Shown here: piece after piece, positions 9,317 through 19,450 of the stretch
Layout of the letters: every line of letters begins with the position of its first letter
How positions within the stretch are numbered: position 1 is the first letter of the stretch
Assembly: GCA_902523895.1 (NCBI GenBank)
Contig: CABZAZ010000003.1
Span: forward strand, 1-64,000
Reading direction: 5' to 3'
DNA length: 64,000 nucleotides
DNA from: an uncultured Pelagibacteraceae bacterium
GTDB taxonomy: Bacteria; Pseudomonadota; Alphaproteobacteria; Pelagibacterales; Pelagibacteraceae
Notes under the pieces: model-generated
The model's input: only the letters and a program-made list of their open reading frames with translations
Databases searched by the model: none
What the model was told of the DNA's origin: nothing
Program-made: the position numbers and the translations under genes

Positions 9317-10348
9317 ATGAAAAAACTAACTATAGTGATCGCTTCTTTAGTTGCTTTATCAATAGCAACTGTTGCTCAAGCAAGAGATCAAATTAAGATA
9401 GTTGGTTCTTCTACGGTATTCCCTTACGCAACAGTTGTTGCTGAAAGATTTGGTGGTTCAGGATTTAAAACTCCTGTAATCGAGTCTACTGGTACTGGTG
9501 GTGGAGCTAAACTATTCTGTGCTGGTGTAGGTGAACAACATCCAGATATTACAAATGCATCAAGAGCTATGAAAGATAAAGAAAAAGCTCTATGTAAGAA
9601 AAATGGTGTTAATGATATCGTTGAGATCGTAATTGGTAACGATGGTATTACATTAGCTTACAGCAAAGATGCAAAACCAGTAAACTTTACTAAAGAACAA
9701 TTATATTTAGCACTTGCTGCTCATACAGTTGTTGATGGTAAATTAGTTCCAAATATTTATAAAACTTGGGACCAAATTGACCCTAGCTTACCAAAACAAA
9801 AAATTTCAGTGATGATCCCACCAGGAACATCAGGAACTAGAGATGCTTGGAATTCTTTAGTAATGAAAAAAGGTATGACTAAAGAAGCTAAAGCTCTTTA
9901 TAAAGCTGGTTTTGAAGCTGGAAATAAAAAATACAAAAAACCTCAAAAACTTTACAGAGAAGATGGTGCTGCTATTGAAGTTGGAGAAAACGATAGTTTA
10001 ATCATCCAAAAGTTAACTCAAGATAAAGAAATGTTTGGTTTCTTTGGTTTCAGTTATTTCTTAGCTGCAAAAGATAAATTGCAAGCAGCAAGTATTGATG
10101 GTGGACAACCGTCATTAAAGTCTATTCAAGACTACAGTTATGCTGTTGCTAGACCTTTATTCTTCTACGTGAAAAAAGCACACGTTGGAGTAATTCCAGG
10201 CTTACATGAGTTTGTGAAAGAATTCACAACTAAGAAAGCTATTGGAAAAGGTGGTTACTTAGCAGACATTGGCTTAGTGCCATTAGACTCTAAGTTGTAT
10301 AAAACAACTAGAACTAATGCTACGAAGCTAGTTGCTATGGGTAATTAA
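9317..10348 (+). CDS. pstS: Phosphate ABC transporter, periplasmic phosphate-binding protein
   Basis: Captures phosphate in the periplasm and passes it to PstCA. The 343-residue protein starts with a signal peptide ending VAQAR. The mature N-terminus IKIVGSSTVFPYATVVAERF has the phosphate-loop serines and threonine of PstS, and MIPPGTSGTRDAWNS is the second binding segment. Strong ribosome site GAAAGGATTAAAG. The gene uses fewer A+T-only codons than its neighbours, as is common for very highly expressed SAR11 binding proteins. A triple Pho box lies upstream and a terminator downstream, so pstS is likely made in excess over the membrane components. Confidence 0.96.
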   Translation: MKKLTIVIASLVALSIATVAQARDQIKIVGSSTVFPYATVVAERFGGSGFKTPVIESTGTGGGAKLFCAGVGEQHPDITNASRAMKDKEKALCKKNGVNDIVEIVIGNDGITLAYSKDAKPVNFTKEQLYLALAAHTVVDGKLVPNIYKTWDQIDPSLPKQKISVMIPPGTSGTRDAWNSLVMKKGMTKEAKALYKAGFEAGNKKYKKPQKLYREDGAAIEVGENDSLIIQKLTQDKEMFGFFGFSYFLAAKDKLQAASIDGGQPSLKSIQDYSYAVARPLFFYVKKAHVGVIPGLHEFVKEFTTKKAIGKGGYLADIGLVPLDSKLYKTTRTNATKLVAMGN

Positions 10349-10378
10349 TTATTCCTAAGTTAACAAATGATTAAAAAG

Positions 10379-10404
10379 GGGGTCTTTTTAGACCCCTTTT
10401 TTTT
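10379..10404 (+). terminator. Rho-independent terminator/attenuator between pstS and pstC
   Basis: GGGGTC and GACCCC form a 6-bp stem with loop TTTTTA, flanked by an A run and followed by eight T. No promoter-like sequence is obvious before pstC, so partial read-through probably sets a high PstS to PstCAB ratio. Confidence 0.88.
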
Positions 10405-10439
10405 AAAAAAAGAGTAAAGTCCTCACTTAAGGAGATTCT

Positions 10440-11825
10440 GTGAACTTAATACTATTTACATTTATTGTTCTTCTAGGTTTCACAAGCTATTATTTTGGAC
10501 GCAAAAAAGCATATACAATTCAATCTACAAAAAAAAGATTAACTGCATTACCACAATTTTATGGTTATTATCTTGCAATCTGGTGTGCAATACCAGCCTT
10601 TATAATTTTTTCATTATGGGCAATTTTTGAGCCCACAATTGTAAAACTATTAATCTTAAGTGATTATTCAAATCAAGGTTATCTTGATGATGAATTAAAT
10701 TTATTATACGAAAAATCAAAAGCATTGTCTCGAGGGCAATTCACTGGAGAAATTACACCTTTTATTGAAGCTTCAGCTGAAAAATATTTAAGTCTTCGAT
10801 CAATAGCTCAAAGTTCAAAAGTTGTTATAGTATTATCTGCAATTATTGCCTCTGTTGCTTATGCGTATAAAAGAATTTCATCTAATTCTAGAACAAGAGA
10901 ACCAGTTGAAAAATTTTTGAACGCAGTTTTATTTACAGCTTCTTTAGCTGCAATATTAACTACTGTTGGAATAGTTTTCTCACTTATATTTCAAACTATA
11001 GATTTTTTTAAAGTAATTCCATTATTTGATTTTGTCTTTGGAACTCACTGGTATCCAGCAAAAGCTTTTGTTAGAGATTCTTCTGAGGCTTTAGATCCGA
11101 CGATGTATTCAGATACTTTTGGAGCAGTCCCTATTTTTGCAGGTACTTTTTTTATTGCATTTATTGCTATGTGCGTTGCTATCCCAATTGGATTAATGAG
11201 TGGAATTTATTTAGCTGAATATGCATCAACTAAAGTTAGACAATATGCAAAACCATTAATCGAAATTTTAGCTGGTATACCAACAGTTGTTTATGGTTTT
11301 TTTGCTGCCCTAACTGTTGGACCATTTTTGAAAGAATTAGGAACTTCTATGGGTCTTGAAGTTTCAGCTGAAAGTGCTTTAGCAGCAGGAGGGGTAATGG
11401 GTATTATGATCATACCATTTATTTCAAGTTTAAGTGACGATGTAATTACAAGTGTGCCTCAAAGTTTAAGAGATGGAAGTTACGCTATGGGAGCAACTAA
11501 ATCAGAAACAATCAAGAGAGTTATTTTTCCTGCGGCATTGCCGGGGATAGTTGGATCTATTTTACTTGGTGTTTCAAGAGCTATTGGAGAAACAATGATA
11601 GTTGTTATGGCCTCTGGTTTAGCTGCTAATTTAACTTTAAATCCTTTAGAGTCTACTTCAACGATTACAGCTCAAATTGTAGTTATTCTAATTGGTGACC
11701 AAGCTTTTGGCGACCCAAAAACGCAAGCTGCTTTTGCTTTAGGTATGTCATTATTTTTAGTAACACTTTGTTTAAATATTGTGGCCTTGAGAGTAGTTAA
11801 AAAATATAGAGAAAAATATGAATAA
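10440..11825 (+). CDS. pstC: Phosphate ABC transporter permease PstC
   Basis: Inner-membrane channel subunit pairing with PstA for ATP-driven phosphate import. The 461-residue protein is the long alphaproteobacterial form: two N-terminal membrane helices with an intervening soluble segment of about 80 residues, then the permease core. GSYAMGATKSETIKRVIFPAALPG is the ABC-permease EAA loop that docks PstB, and VYGFFAALTVGPFLKELG is typical PstC sequence. Translation starts at GTG, placed 5 bases after a perfect AAGGAG. It follows the pstS terminator and overlaps pstA by 8 bases. Confidence 0.93.
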   Translation: MNLILFTFIVLLGFTSYYFGRKKAYTIQSTKKRLTALPQFYGYYLAIWCAIPAFIIFSLWAIFEPTIVKLLILSDYSNQGYLDDELNLLYEKSKALSRGQFTGEITPFIEASAEKYLSLRSIAQSSKVVIVLSAIIASVAYAYKRISSNSRTREPVEKFLNAVLFTASLAAILTTVGIVFSLIFQTIDFFKVIPLFDFVFGTHWYPAKAFVRDSSEALDPTMYSDTFGAVPIFAGTFFIAFIAMCVAIPIGLMSGIYLAEYASTKVRQYAKPLIEILAGIPTVVYGFFAALTVGPFLKELGTSMGLEVSAESALAAGGVMGIMIIPFISSLSDDVITSVPQSLRDGSYAMGATKSETIKRVIFPAALPGIVGSILLGVSRAIGETMIVVMASGLAANLTLNPLESTSTITAQIVVILIGDQAFGDPKTQAAFALGMSLFLVTLCLNIVALRVVKKYREKYE

Positions 11826-13086
11826 AAATAAAGAACAATTATTAAATAAAAGATATAAAGCTGAACAGCGATTTCGCTTATACGGTCTGAGTGCAATTTT
11901 TATGGCACTTTTATTTTTAACAATCTTTATTTTTAAAATTTTTTCAACTGGCTATTCAGCTTTTCAAAAAACATGGCTTATTGTTCCAGTAACTTTCGAT
12001 GCTGAATTAATGATGTTAGACCAAAATCCTTCTAAAGAAGATTTACAGGACGCTGATTATTACGATATAGCATTAAAATCAATGGCTGATTTAGATCCAA
12101 ACGCTAATGAAGATCAAGAAAATGAATTGAAGAGAATGGTGTCTTATTTTTTTGAAAAAGAAATTAAAAATGAACTTTTAAATGACCCTAATTTAATAGG
12201 AAAAACAAAGGAAGTTTATCTAACTGCTTCAGATGATTTAGACCAAGTCTTTAAAGGAAATTATCCAAGAGATTTACCTGAAGACCAAAGAAGAGTAAGC
12301 GATTATCAATTAAAAATTTTTGATCAACTTGTTGCAAATGGTAAGGTTGAAAGTAAATTTAATATAAGTTTTTTTACAAATGCTGACTCAAGAGAAGCTG
12401 AGCTAGCTGGAATAGCAAGTTCATTTATGGGCTCAATTTTTTCTATACTTGTTTGTTTAATGATAGCTTTTCCTGTTGCGGTTCTAGCTGCAATCTATCT
12501 TGAAGAATTTGCCCCTAAAAATAGATTTACTGATTTTATTGAAGTAAATATAAACAACTTAGCAGCGGTTCCATCTATAGTTTTTGGTCTATTAGGGTTA
12601 GGAGTTTTATTGGCTATATTTCAATTACCAAGGTCTACCCCATTAGTTGGAGGTATCACTTTGTCCTTAATGACCTTACCAACAATAATTATAGCTGCTA
12701 GAGCATCTTTAAAAGCAGTTCCACCAAGTATAAGAGAGGCAGCACTTGCTATGGGAGCAAGTCGAATGCAAACCACAATGCATCATACAGTTCCTCTTTC
12801 TATGCCTGGCACGTTATCAGGAACAATAATTGGTTTAGCTCAAGCTTTAGGAGAAACTGCACCCCTAATTTTAATTGGAATGGTTGCTTTTGTTAACACG
12901 ATACCTGGATCACCCATGGATCCTGCTGCAAGCTTACCAGTTCAAATTTATATTTGGGCTGAAAGTGCTGAAAGGGGATTTGTAGAAAAAGTTTCGGCAT
13001 GTATAATGGTCTTACTTGGCTTTTTAATAATAATGAATTTATTTGCCCAAATAATAAGACATAAGTTTGAGAAAAAATGGAGTTAA
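11818..13086 (+). CDS. pstA: Phosphate ABC transporter permease PstA
   Basis: Second transmembrane subunit of the high-affinity phosphate importer. The 422-residue protein is longer than enterobacterial PstA (~300). After one N-terminal helix it has a soluble, acidic insertion of roughly 140 residues, typical of alphaproteobacterial PstA. The core has [47 protein letters not shown] and the EAA loop [24 protein letters not shown]. It starts within the end of pstC, and its stop is one base before pstB, so the four Pst genes after pstS form one translation-coupled unit. Confidence 0.93.
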   Translation: MNKNKEQLLNKRYKAEQRFRLYGLSAIFMALLFLTIFIFKIFSTGYSAFQKTWLIVPVTFDAELMMLDQNPSKEDLQDADYYDIALKSMADLDPNANEDQENELKRMVSYFFEKEIKNELLNDPNLIGKTKEVYLTASDDLDQVFKGNYPRDLPEDQRRVSDYQLKIFDQLVANGKVESKFNISFFTNADSREAELAGIASSFMGSIFSILVCLMIAFPVAVLAAIYLEEFAPKNRFTDFIEVNINNLAAVPSIVFGLLGLGVLLAIFQLPRSTPLVGGITLSLMTLPTIIIAARASLKAVPPSIREAALAMGASRMQTTMHHTVPLSMPGTLSGTIIGLAQALGETAPLILIGMVAFVNTIPGSPMDPAASLPVQIYIWAESAERGFVEKVSACIMVLLGFLIIMNLFAQIIRHKFEKKWS

Positions 13087-13087
13087 A

Positions 13088-13843
13088 ATGATAAAGATTA
13101 AAGCAAAAGATGTTGATGTTTTTTATGGAAAAAAACAAGCACTCTTTAATATAAGTTTAGATATTGAGGAAAATCAAGTAACGGCATTAATTGGTCCCTC
13201 TGGTTGTGGTAAATCAACTTTCCTAAGATGTCTTAATAGAATGAATGATGTAATTGATATCTGTAGTGTTAAAGGAGAAATTTTAATTAATGACTTTAAT
13301 ATTAATGATAAAAGTTGTGATGTAGTAAGATTAAGAGAAAAAATTGGTATGGTTTTTCAAAAACCTAATCCTTTCCCAAAAACTTTATATGAAAATGTAT
13401 CTTACGGTCCAACAATTCATGGTATGGCTCAATCAAAACAAGAAATGGATGAAATTGTTGAAACTAGTTTAAAAAAGGCTGCACTATGGGAAGAGGTAAA
13501 AGATAGATTGCATGAACCTGGAACTGGATTATCTGGAGGACAACAACAAAGACTTTGTATTGCTAGAGCGATTTCTGTAAGACCAGAAGTTATATTAATG
13601 GATGAGCCTTGTTCAGCATTAGATCCTATAGCAACAGCGCAAATTGAAGAATTGATTGATGAGTTAAAAAAAGAGCACACAATAATAATTGTAACTCATT
13701 CTATGGCTCAAGCAGCACGCGTTTCTCAAAATACAGGTTTTTTTCATTTAGGACAATTGATTGAACATGGATCTACTGATAAAATATTTAAGAATCCTGA
13801 TAATAAAAAAACGCAAGATTATATAACAGGGAGGTTTGGATAA
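13088..13843 (+). CDS. pstB: Phosphate ABC transporter ATP-binding protein PstB
   Basis: ATPase that powers PstCA. Walker A is [17 protein letters not shown], the Q-loop [19 protein letters not shown] is characteristic of PstB, the signature is [14 protein letters not shown], Walker B is [13 protein letters not shown] and the H-loop is [10 protein letters not shown]. The ORF track starts at 13067, but that leader MRKNGVK lies inside pstA; ATG 13088, just after the pstA stop and behind GGAG, gives a normal 251-residue protein beginning [14 protein letters not shown]. The stop shares a base with the phoU start. Confidence 0.95.
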   Translation: MIKIKAKDVDVFYGKKQALFNISLDIEENQVTALIGPSGCGKSTFLRCLNRMNDVIDICSVKGEILINDFNINDKSCDVVRLREKIGMVFQKPNPFPKTLYENVSYGPTIHGMAQSKQEMDEIVETSLKKAALWEEVKDRLHEPGTGLSGGQQQRLCIARAISVRPEVILMDEPCSALDPIATAQIEELIDELKKEHTIIIVTHSMAQAARVSQNTGFFHLGQLIEHGSTDKIFKNPDNKKTQDYITGRFG

Positions 13844-14550
13844 TGTCTGAAGCACCACATACAGTTAAATCTTACGAGGAAGAACTAAAAAATCTTAATG
13901 CTAATATCGTTAAGATGGGAAGTGCATGTGAGGATGCTTTAGGTAAAGCAATTCAAGCCATTACAACAAGAAATAGCGATATTGCAGAAAATGTAATTCA
14001 AGAAGATGAAAAAATAGATAAATATGAGACTTTAATTGAACAGCAAGTTGTGAATTTAATTGCTTTAAGACAACCTATGGCAATTGATTTAAGAGAGACA
14101 GTAACGGCTTTGAAAATGTCTTCAGATTTAGAAAGAATAGGTGATTTAGCAAAAAATATATCCAAGAGAACACTTTTGCTTAACGAAAATCTTCCAAAGA
14201 ACTTGGTAGACTCATTGAATAGAGTATCTACCAATGTTCAAAAACAATTAAAATCAACATTAGATGCTTATCTAGAAAGATCTGCGCCAATGGCAGTAAA
14301 TGTTTGGGAAGGTGATGAGCAAATAGATGATCTAACAAATCTTTGTATGCAAGAAGTTATAAAATATCTTAAAGAAAATGAAAAAAATTTAGAAGATGGA
14401 ACCCATTTATTGTTTGTAACTAAAAACATAGAGCGTATTGGTGATCATACTACAAATGTTGCAGAACAAGTTTATTATTTAGTTAAAGGCGAATATTTAG
14501 AAGGTGATAGACCCAAGGGAACAGAGCCAATTGTAACCGGAGAAAAATGA
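13843..14550 (+). CDS. phoU: Phosphate transport system regulator PhoU
   Basis: Cytoplasmic helical protein that links Pst activity to PhoR and keeps the regulon off when phosphate is plentiful. The 235 residues show the two PhoU repeats: LRQPMAIDLRETVTALKMSSDLERIGDLAKNIS in the first half and LLFVTKNIERIGDHTTNVAEQVYYLVKG in the second, each with the ERIGD metal-binding signature. It is fused in translation to pstB (TAATG) and lies 3 bases before phoB, so transporter and signalling genes share one message. Confidence 0.95.
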   Translation: MSEAPHTVKSYEEELKNLNANIVKMGSACEDALGKAIQAITTRNSDIAENVIQEDEKIDKYETLIEQQVVNLIALRQPMAIDLRETVTALKMSSDLERIGDLAKNISKRTLLLNENLPKNLVDSLNRVSTNVQKQLKSTLDAYLERSAPMAVNVWEGDEQIDDLTNLCMQEVIKYLKENEKNLEDGTHLLFVTKNIERIGDHTTNVAEQVYYLVKGEYLEGDRPKGTEPIVTGEK

Positions 14551-14553
14551 TTT

Positions 14554-15237
14554 ATGTCAGCTCATGTTTTCATAGCTGAAGATGAAGCATCAATTGTTAG
14601 TTTGTTAAAGTACAATCTTGAAAAAGAAGGTTATAAAGTCAGTCATTCAGAAAATGGAGAAGATGCTCTTAAACAAATAAAATTAAAACAGCCAGATTTA
14701 ATATTAATGGATTGGATGTTACCAGAATTATCTGGTGTTGAAATTTGTAAAAACTTAAAAAAAGATAATAAGTTTAATGATATTCCTGTCATTATGTTAA
14801 CTGCAAAAGGGGAGGAAGAAGACAAATTAAAAGCATTTGATACAGGTGCAGATGATTATGTAACTAAACCTTTTAGTCAAAAAGAATTGAATGCTAGAAT
14901 TAAATCTTTATTGAGAAGATCTAAACCTCAATCATCGTCAGACATTGTAGAATTTACTGATTTAAAAATAGATCGGATTACAAAAAGAGTTTATAGAAAA
15001 GATAAAGAAATTACTTTGGGTCCAACTGAATTTAAACTCTTAGATTTTTTTATCAAAAATCCAAAAAGAGTTTATTCAAGAGAACAACTCTTAAACAATG
15101 TTTGGGGAGAAAATATATATGTTGAGTCTAGAACAGTTGATGTTCATATTAGAAGATTAAGACAAGCAATTAACATACAAAATACAAAACCTTTAATTAG
15201 AACAGTAAGATCAGCTGGTTATTCTTTAGAATCTTGA
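14554..15237 (+). CDS. phoB: Phosphate-regulon response regulator PhoB
   Basis: OmpR-family transcription activator that binds Pho boxes. The receiver domain has acidic residues near the start (AEDEAS), phospho-acceptor D53 in LMDWMLPE, a switch threonine in VIMLTAKG and lysine in DYVTKPFS. The C-terminal winged helix contains LGPTEFKLLDFFIKNPKRVYSREQLLNNVWG and the recognition helix ESRTVDVHIRRLRQAI. Length 227 fits PhoB. It ends the pst-pho unit and converges with the sixA-like gene, overlapping it by 19 bases. Its half-site preference here is presumably TGTAAC-like, judging from the repeats before pstS and arsC. Confidence 0.95.
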   Translation: MSAHVFIAEDEASIVSLLKYNLEKEGYKVSHSENGEDALKQIKLKQPDLILMDWMLPELSGVEICKNLKKDNKFNDIPVIMLTAKGEEEDKLKAFDTGADDYVTKPFSQKELNARIKSLLRRSKPQSSSDIVEFTDLKIDRITKRVYRKDKEITLGPTEFKLLDFFIKNPKRVYSREQLLNNVWGENIYVESRTVDVHIRRLRQAINIQNTKPLIRTVRSAGYSLES

Positions 15238-15743
15238 AGATCTTTGGGTCTTATAAATTTTTTTAATACTCCCTTTTTCTCAACTTCATTCCAGGATTTA
15301 ATATCAAACTCAATTTTTGCAAATGCTGCTGTTGGGAATTTATAATTCATTAGTTTAAAATTATTCGTATTATGATTTTTTGTAAGATTTCGTACTAAAT
15401 TTTTCACTGATGGTTCATGGTTTATAATCAAAATTGATTTATATTCACTGGATATTTCTTTAATTTTTTTTACAATTGCATTCTCATCAACTAAATATAA
15501 ATCTTTTGAAAAATTAACTTTTTTTGGCTTATTAATTTTCTTGGATAAAATTTGAAAAGTTTTTTTTGTTCTTTTTGATGATGAAATTAATGCATAATCA
15601 AATTCAAATTTTTTTTTAACAAAAAATTCACAAATCATTTTTGCATTTTTCTTGCCTCTTTTACTAAGTGGTCTATCAAAATCATTAATACTTAAATCAT
15701 CCCAACTAGATTTTGCGTGTCTCATGACGTATAATTGATACAT
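15219..15743 (-). CDS. SixA-like histidine phosphatase
   Basis: Branch-2 histidine phosphatase of the SixA type. LYVMRHAKSSWDD holds the catalytic RHA histidine, FDRPLSKRGKKNAKMI and SSKRTKKTFQIL carry further phosphate-pocket residues, and ILIINHEPSVKNLV has the second catalytic histidine. The ORF track extends to 15836, but those 31 residues read backwards over the ppk coding region; ATG 15743 starts the protein at MYQLYVMRHAKSSW, giving 174 residues. It lies convergent to phoB and 13 bases from the divergent ppk start. The substrate (phosphohistidine or a small phosphate ester) cannot be read from the sequence. Confidence 0.82.
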   Translation of the reverse strand: MYQLYVMRHAKSSWDDLSINDFDRPLSKRGKKNAKMICEFFVKKKFEFDYALISSSKRTKKTFQILSKKINKPKKVNFSKDLYLVDENAIVKKIKEISSEYKSILIINHEPSVKNLVRNLTKNHNTNNFKLMNYKFPTAAFAKIEFDIKSWNEVEKKGVLKKFIRPKDLQDSKE

Positions 15744-15756
15744 AAAATCTAAATAT

Positions 15757-17913
15757 ATGACTGCTTTAAAAAAACAACATAAAGAAGAGTTGAAATCTAA
15801 ATATATAAATAGAGAGCTTTCTTGGTTAAAATTCAACGATAGAGTACTTTTAGAGGCGCAAAATATCGAAAATCCTCTTTATGAAAGAGTAAAGTTTTTA
15901 TCAATTGCTGGGTCTAATCTAGATGAATTTTTTATGGTCCGTGTAGCTGGGTTATATAGTCAAATAAAACAAGAAGTTGACTCACTAAGCTCTGATGGTT
16001 TGACACCTGAAGAGCAAATGGATGAGGTAGTGCTTGAAACTAAGAATCTATTAAAAAAACAGAACAAAATTTTTATTCAACTGATTATGGAATTAAAAAA
16101 AAATAATATCAATTTAGTTAAACCAGTTAATTTAAATACTAAGGATAAAAAAAGACTTTTAGAAATATTTAAAGAAGAGATTTACCCTTTATTAACACCA
16201 TCAGCAATTGATCCTGCACATCCATTTCCATTTATAATCAATCAAGGAAGAGCAATTGTAATGAAGTTAAGAAAAAAAAATAAAAAAAGGATTTTAAACT
16301 CAATAATAGTAATACCAAAAGCATTATCTAGATTTATTGAAATTGAGTCTTCAAAAAATCATAAGAAATTTGTGATTCTAGATGATGTAATAAGTTTTTT
16401 TGCTAATGAAATTTTTCCAGATCATGATTTAGAAAAGAAAATGATTTTTAGAGTAATAAGAGACAGCGATGTAGAGATTCAAGAGGAAGCAGAAGATTTG
16501 GTTAGATCTTTTGAATTGGCTTTAAAAAGACGTAGAACGGGTGATATTGTTCGTTTAGAGGTTCTTGAAAATAGTGATAACGAATTGATAAGATTTATAA
16601 CTAATAAATTAGATATAAATCCTGACTATATTTATGATGTTGCTGGCCTTGTTGGAATTCAAGATATAGATCAAATATGTAAAGTAAAAAATCCAAAATT
16701 AAGATTTAAACATTTTACACCTAGAGAAGTTGAAAGATTAAAAGAATATAATGATAATTTTTTTGAAACTATTAAAAAGAAAGATTTAGTTGTTCATCAT
16801 CCTTTTGAAACATTTGACTCAGTAATTGAATTTTTAAACCAAGCAGCAAATGATAAAAAAGTTATAGCTATAAAACAAACTCTATATAGAACAACTCTAG
16901 ACTCACCTATTGTTAAAGCTTTAATAACAGCTGCAGAAAACGGAAAAACAGTTACCGCTTTAATTGAAATTAAAGCTAGATTTGATGAGGAAGCTAATAT
17001 TCAACTATCAAGAAGTTTAGAAAAAGTAGGTGTTCAAATTGTTTATGGTTTTGCTAAATACAAAACTCATGCAAAATCATCACTTGTTTTAAGAAGAGAA
17101 CAGGGTAAAATACAAACTTATTTTCATTTAGGAACTGGCAATTATCACCCAGTAAATGCTAAAATTTACACTGATTTGTCTTTATTTAGTTGTGATAAGA
17201 AAATGGCATCAGATGTTGAAAAGTTTTTCAATTATGTAACAGGATACGCAAAACCAAAAAATTTAAATAAAATTTCTATTTCGCCAGTAAATATGAGGCA
17301 AACCTTAAATGAAAATATTGATGCTGAAATTAAAAATTCTAAAAATGGAAAATTTGCAGCTATTTGGGCAAAAATGAACTCTTTAGTAGATCCAGAAATT
17401 ATTGATAAATTTTATGAAGCTTCGAATGCTGGTGTAAAAATTCATTTATTTGTAAGGGGTGTTTGTTGTTTAAGACCAGGAGTTAAAGATAGATCAGAAA
17501 ACATAGTTGTAAAAAGTATCATAGGAAGATTTTTAGAGCATTCTAGAATTTACTGCTTTAGTAATGGTACAAAAAAAATGCCTAATAGAAATGCAAAAGT
17601 ATATATTTCGTCAGCTGATTTAATGCCGAGAAATTTAAATCGAAGGGTAGAACTTCTAGTCCCAATTGAAAATGAGACTGTTCATGAACAGATCTTAGAT
17701 CAAATAATGTTGGCAAATTATCTTGATACTAATCAGAGCTGGGAACTTGAAGCTGATGGCAATTATAAAAAAATTAAATATAGTAAGAGCGATTCCTTTT
17801 CAGCTCATGAATATTTTATGAATAATCCGAGCTTATCTGGAAGAGGTAAAGCTAAACTAAAAATGCAGCCTAAACAACTGCACTTAAGATTGATTAAAAG
17901 TGGAAGTAATTAA
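15757..17913 (+). CDS. ppk: Polyphosphate kinase 1
   Basis: Reversibly makes inorganic polyphosphate from ATP. The 718-residue protein has the PPK1 N-terminal domain NRELSWLKFNDRVLLEA, the head domain, and the two phospholipase D-like C-terminal domains. KYKTHAKSSLVLRRE contains H438, at the position of the autophosphorylated histidine, followed by YFHLGTGNYHPVNAK and FVRGVCCLRPG. Length is typical. It sits between phoB and ppx. Its start lies only 13 bases from the divergent sixA start, so its promoter must overlap that gene. It shares 14 bases with the ppx start. Confidence 0.95.
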   Translation: MTALKKQHKEELKSKYINRELSWLKFNDRVLLEAQNIENPLYERVKFLSIAGSNLDEFFMVRVAGLYSQIKQEVDSLSSDGLTPEEQMDEVVLETKNLLKKQNKIFIQLIMELKKNNINLVKPVNLNTKDKKRLLEIFKEEIYPLLTPSAIDPAHPFPFIINQGRAIVMKLRKKNKKRILNSIIVIPKALSRFIEIESSKNHKKFVILDDVISFFANEIFPDHDLEKKMIFRVIRDSDVEIQEEAEDLVRSFELALKRRRTGDIVRLEVLENSDNELIRFITNKLDINPDYIYDVAGLVGIQDIDQICKVKNPKLRFKHFTPREVERLKEYNDNFFETIKKKDLVVHHPFETFDSVIEFLNQAANDKKVIAIKQTLYRTTLDSPIVKALITAAENGKTVTALIEIKARFDEEANIQLSRSLEKVGVQIVYGFAKYKTHAKSSLVLRREQGKIQTYFHLGTGNYHPVNAKIYTDLSLFSCDKKMASDVEKFFNYVTGYAKPKNLNKISISPVNMRQTLNENIDAEIKNSKNGKFAAIWAKMNSLVDPEIIDKFYEASNAGVKIHLFVRGVCCLRPGVKDRSENIVVKSIIGRFLEHSRIYCFSNGTKKMPNRNAKVYISSADLMPRNLNRRVELLVPIENETVHEQILDQIMLANYLDTNQSWELEADGNYKKIKYSKSDSFSAHEYFMNNPSLSGRGKAKLKMQPKQLHLRLIKSGSN

Positions 17914-19411
17914 AAGTAAAAATAGTTTAAAATTAAAACAGGCAAGATTAGCTATAATTGACATTGGATCAAACTCTATAAGAATGCTAATTTATGAAGA
18001 TTTCAGTTCTTCTCGTGTGCCTTTTTTTAATGAAAAAGCAGTTTGTGAACTTGGAAAAAATTTAGATAAATCCAAAAAACTTCACAGATCTGGTACCGAA
18101 TATGCTTTAAAAGTTTTAAAAAGATTCTCTGAAATTTTAAATGTTTCAAAAATCACAAATCTTAAAATCATTGCAACAGCAGTTTTAAGAGAAGCAACTG
18201 ATACAAAACCATTTATTAATGAAGTTGAAAAACTTTTTAAAACTAAGATTAATATATTATCTGGTGAAGAAGAAGCTGAATGCTCAGCTGAGGGAGTTAA
18301 AATAGGCTTTGAAAATGTTGATGGATTAGTTGCCGATCTTGGAGGCGGTAGTTTAGAATTAGCTCGAGTTGAAAACAATATAGTAACTAATAAAACCTCA
18401 TTACCTATTGGTGTTTTAAGATTATTAAATAATCCTATAGTTAAAAAAAGAAATTTAGCAAAATATATCAAAAAATTATTAAGAGAAGAAAAATGGCTTT
18501 CAAAAAAGAAATTTAATAATCTATATTTAGTTGGAGGTACTTGGCGAGCATTATTTAAATTACATCTTTTTCAAAATAATCATCCGGTACATATAATTCA
18601 TCAATACAGTATTGATAACAATGTTTTATCTAAGTTTGTTGAAAAAATTTCATCTTTTAATAAATCTAAACTTAAAACAGTTGAGTATATTTCAAAATCT
18701 AGAACACCATATTTACCTTATAGTTGCATTATACTTGATGAAATTATGAGAGTTACAAATCCAAAAAATATAATTTGTTCTATAAGCGGTTTGCGTGAAG
18801 GTTCTTTATCAATTGACTATTTTAAAGATGTAAAAGAATCAGAAATTTTTCATAAAGCAATTGAGAATATTGCAAAAAAAAGAGGTGATCTAGGATCGAA
18901 CTATAAAAAATATTATGATTTTATTCAGCCAGTTTTTGAAGGCAATGAACATTTTAATAAGAAATTATTATATCTGGCATGTGTATTAAGTCATATGGAT
19001 TGGGGATTAGGAGCATTTCAAAAAGCTGAATTGGTATTTCAAGAAACAATAAATACTCCTTTACTTAGATTGACTCATAAAGAAAGAATACAATTAGCTT
19101 TGTCATGTTATTGGCGGTACTGTAGTATCAAGTATAATCCAAAGATGGAGTATCTAACTTTTTTAAATAATAATGAAATTTTTTCAAGCAAACAAGTTGG
19201 AGCAGCTTTGAGATTTTCACAATCATTGACCTCGATATCTACGATATTTCTTGAAGAGTTTAAATTATATAAAAGAGGTAATGCTGTATTTTTGAAAATT
19301 CCATCACAACATCAAGAAATAATCTCAAAACAAGTTACTAAAAGATTTAAAGCTCTTGCTAGAGAATTATTTTTAGAACCAAGAGTAATTTACTCAAATA
19401 ATTCAAGATAA
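17900..19411 (+). CDS. ppx: Exopolyphosphatase / Ppx-GppA family phosphatase
   Basis: Degrades polyphosphate, or pppGpp, from the end. LAIIDIGSNSIRMLIYE is the first phosphate loop of the ASKHA fold, IIATAVLREATD and ILSGEEEAECSAEGV follow, and GLVADLGGGSLELARV is the second phosphate loop. The C-terminal ~200 residues form the helical HD-like domain of long Ppx proteins. Length 503 is typical. The GTG start lies inside the 3' end of ppk, which argues for cotranscription and coupled synthesis and breakdown of polyphosphate. Ppx and GppA activities cannot be separated by eye. Confidence 0.9.
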   Translation: MEVIKSKNSLKLKQARLAIIDIGSNSIRMLIYEDFSSSRVPFFNEKAVCELGKNLDKSKKLHRSGTEYALKVLKRFSEILNVSKITNLKIIATAVLREATDTKPFINEVEKLFKTKINILSGEEEAECSAEGVKIGFENVDGLVADLGGGSLELARVENNIVTNKTSLPIGVLRLLNNPIVKKRNLAKYIKKLLREEKWLSKKKFNNLYLVGGTWRALFKLHLFQNNHPVHIIHQYSIDNNVLSKFVEKISSFNKSKLKTVEYISKSRTPYLPYSCIILDEIMRVTNPKNIICSISGLREGSLSIDYFKDVKESEIFHKAIENIAKKRGDLGSNYKKYYDFIQPVFEGNEHFNKKLLYLACVLSHMDWGLGAFQKAELVFQETINTPLLRLTHKERIQLALSCYWRYCSIKYNPKMEYLTFLNNNEIFSSKQVGAALRFSQSLTSISTIFLEEFKLYKRGNAVFLKIPSQHQEIISKQVTKRFKALARELFLEPRVIYSNNSR

Positions 19412-19450
19412 ATTAAATTTAATTCTATTTTTAATTGAGTGATATTTTTT

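Noticed and set aside
15744-15836. N-terminal extension of the SixA-like ORF to 15836
   Set aside because: It lies antisense inside ppk and precedes the conserved start MYQLYVMRHAKSSW; an ATG at 15743 is adequate.
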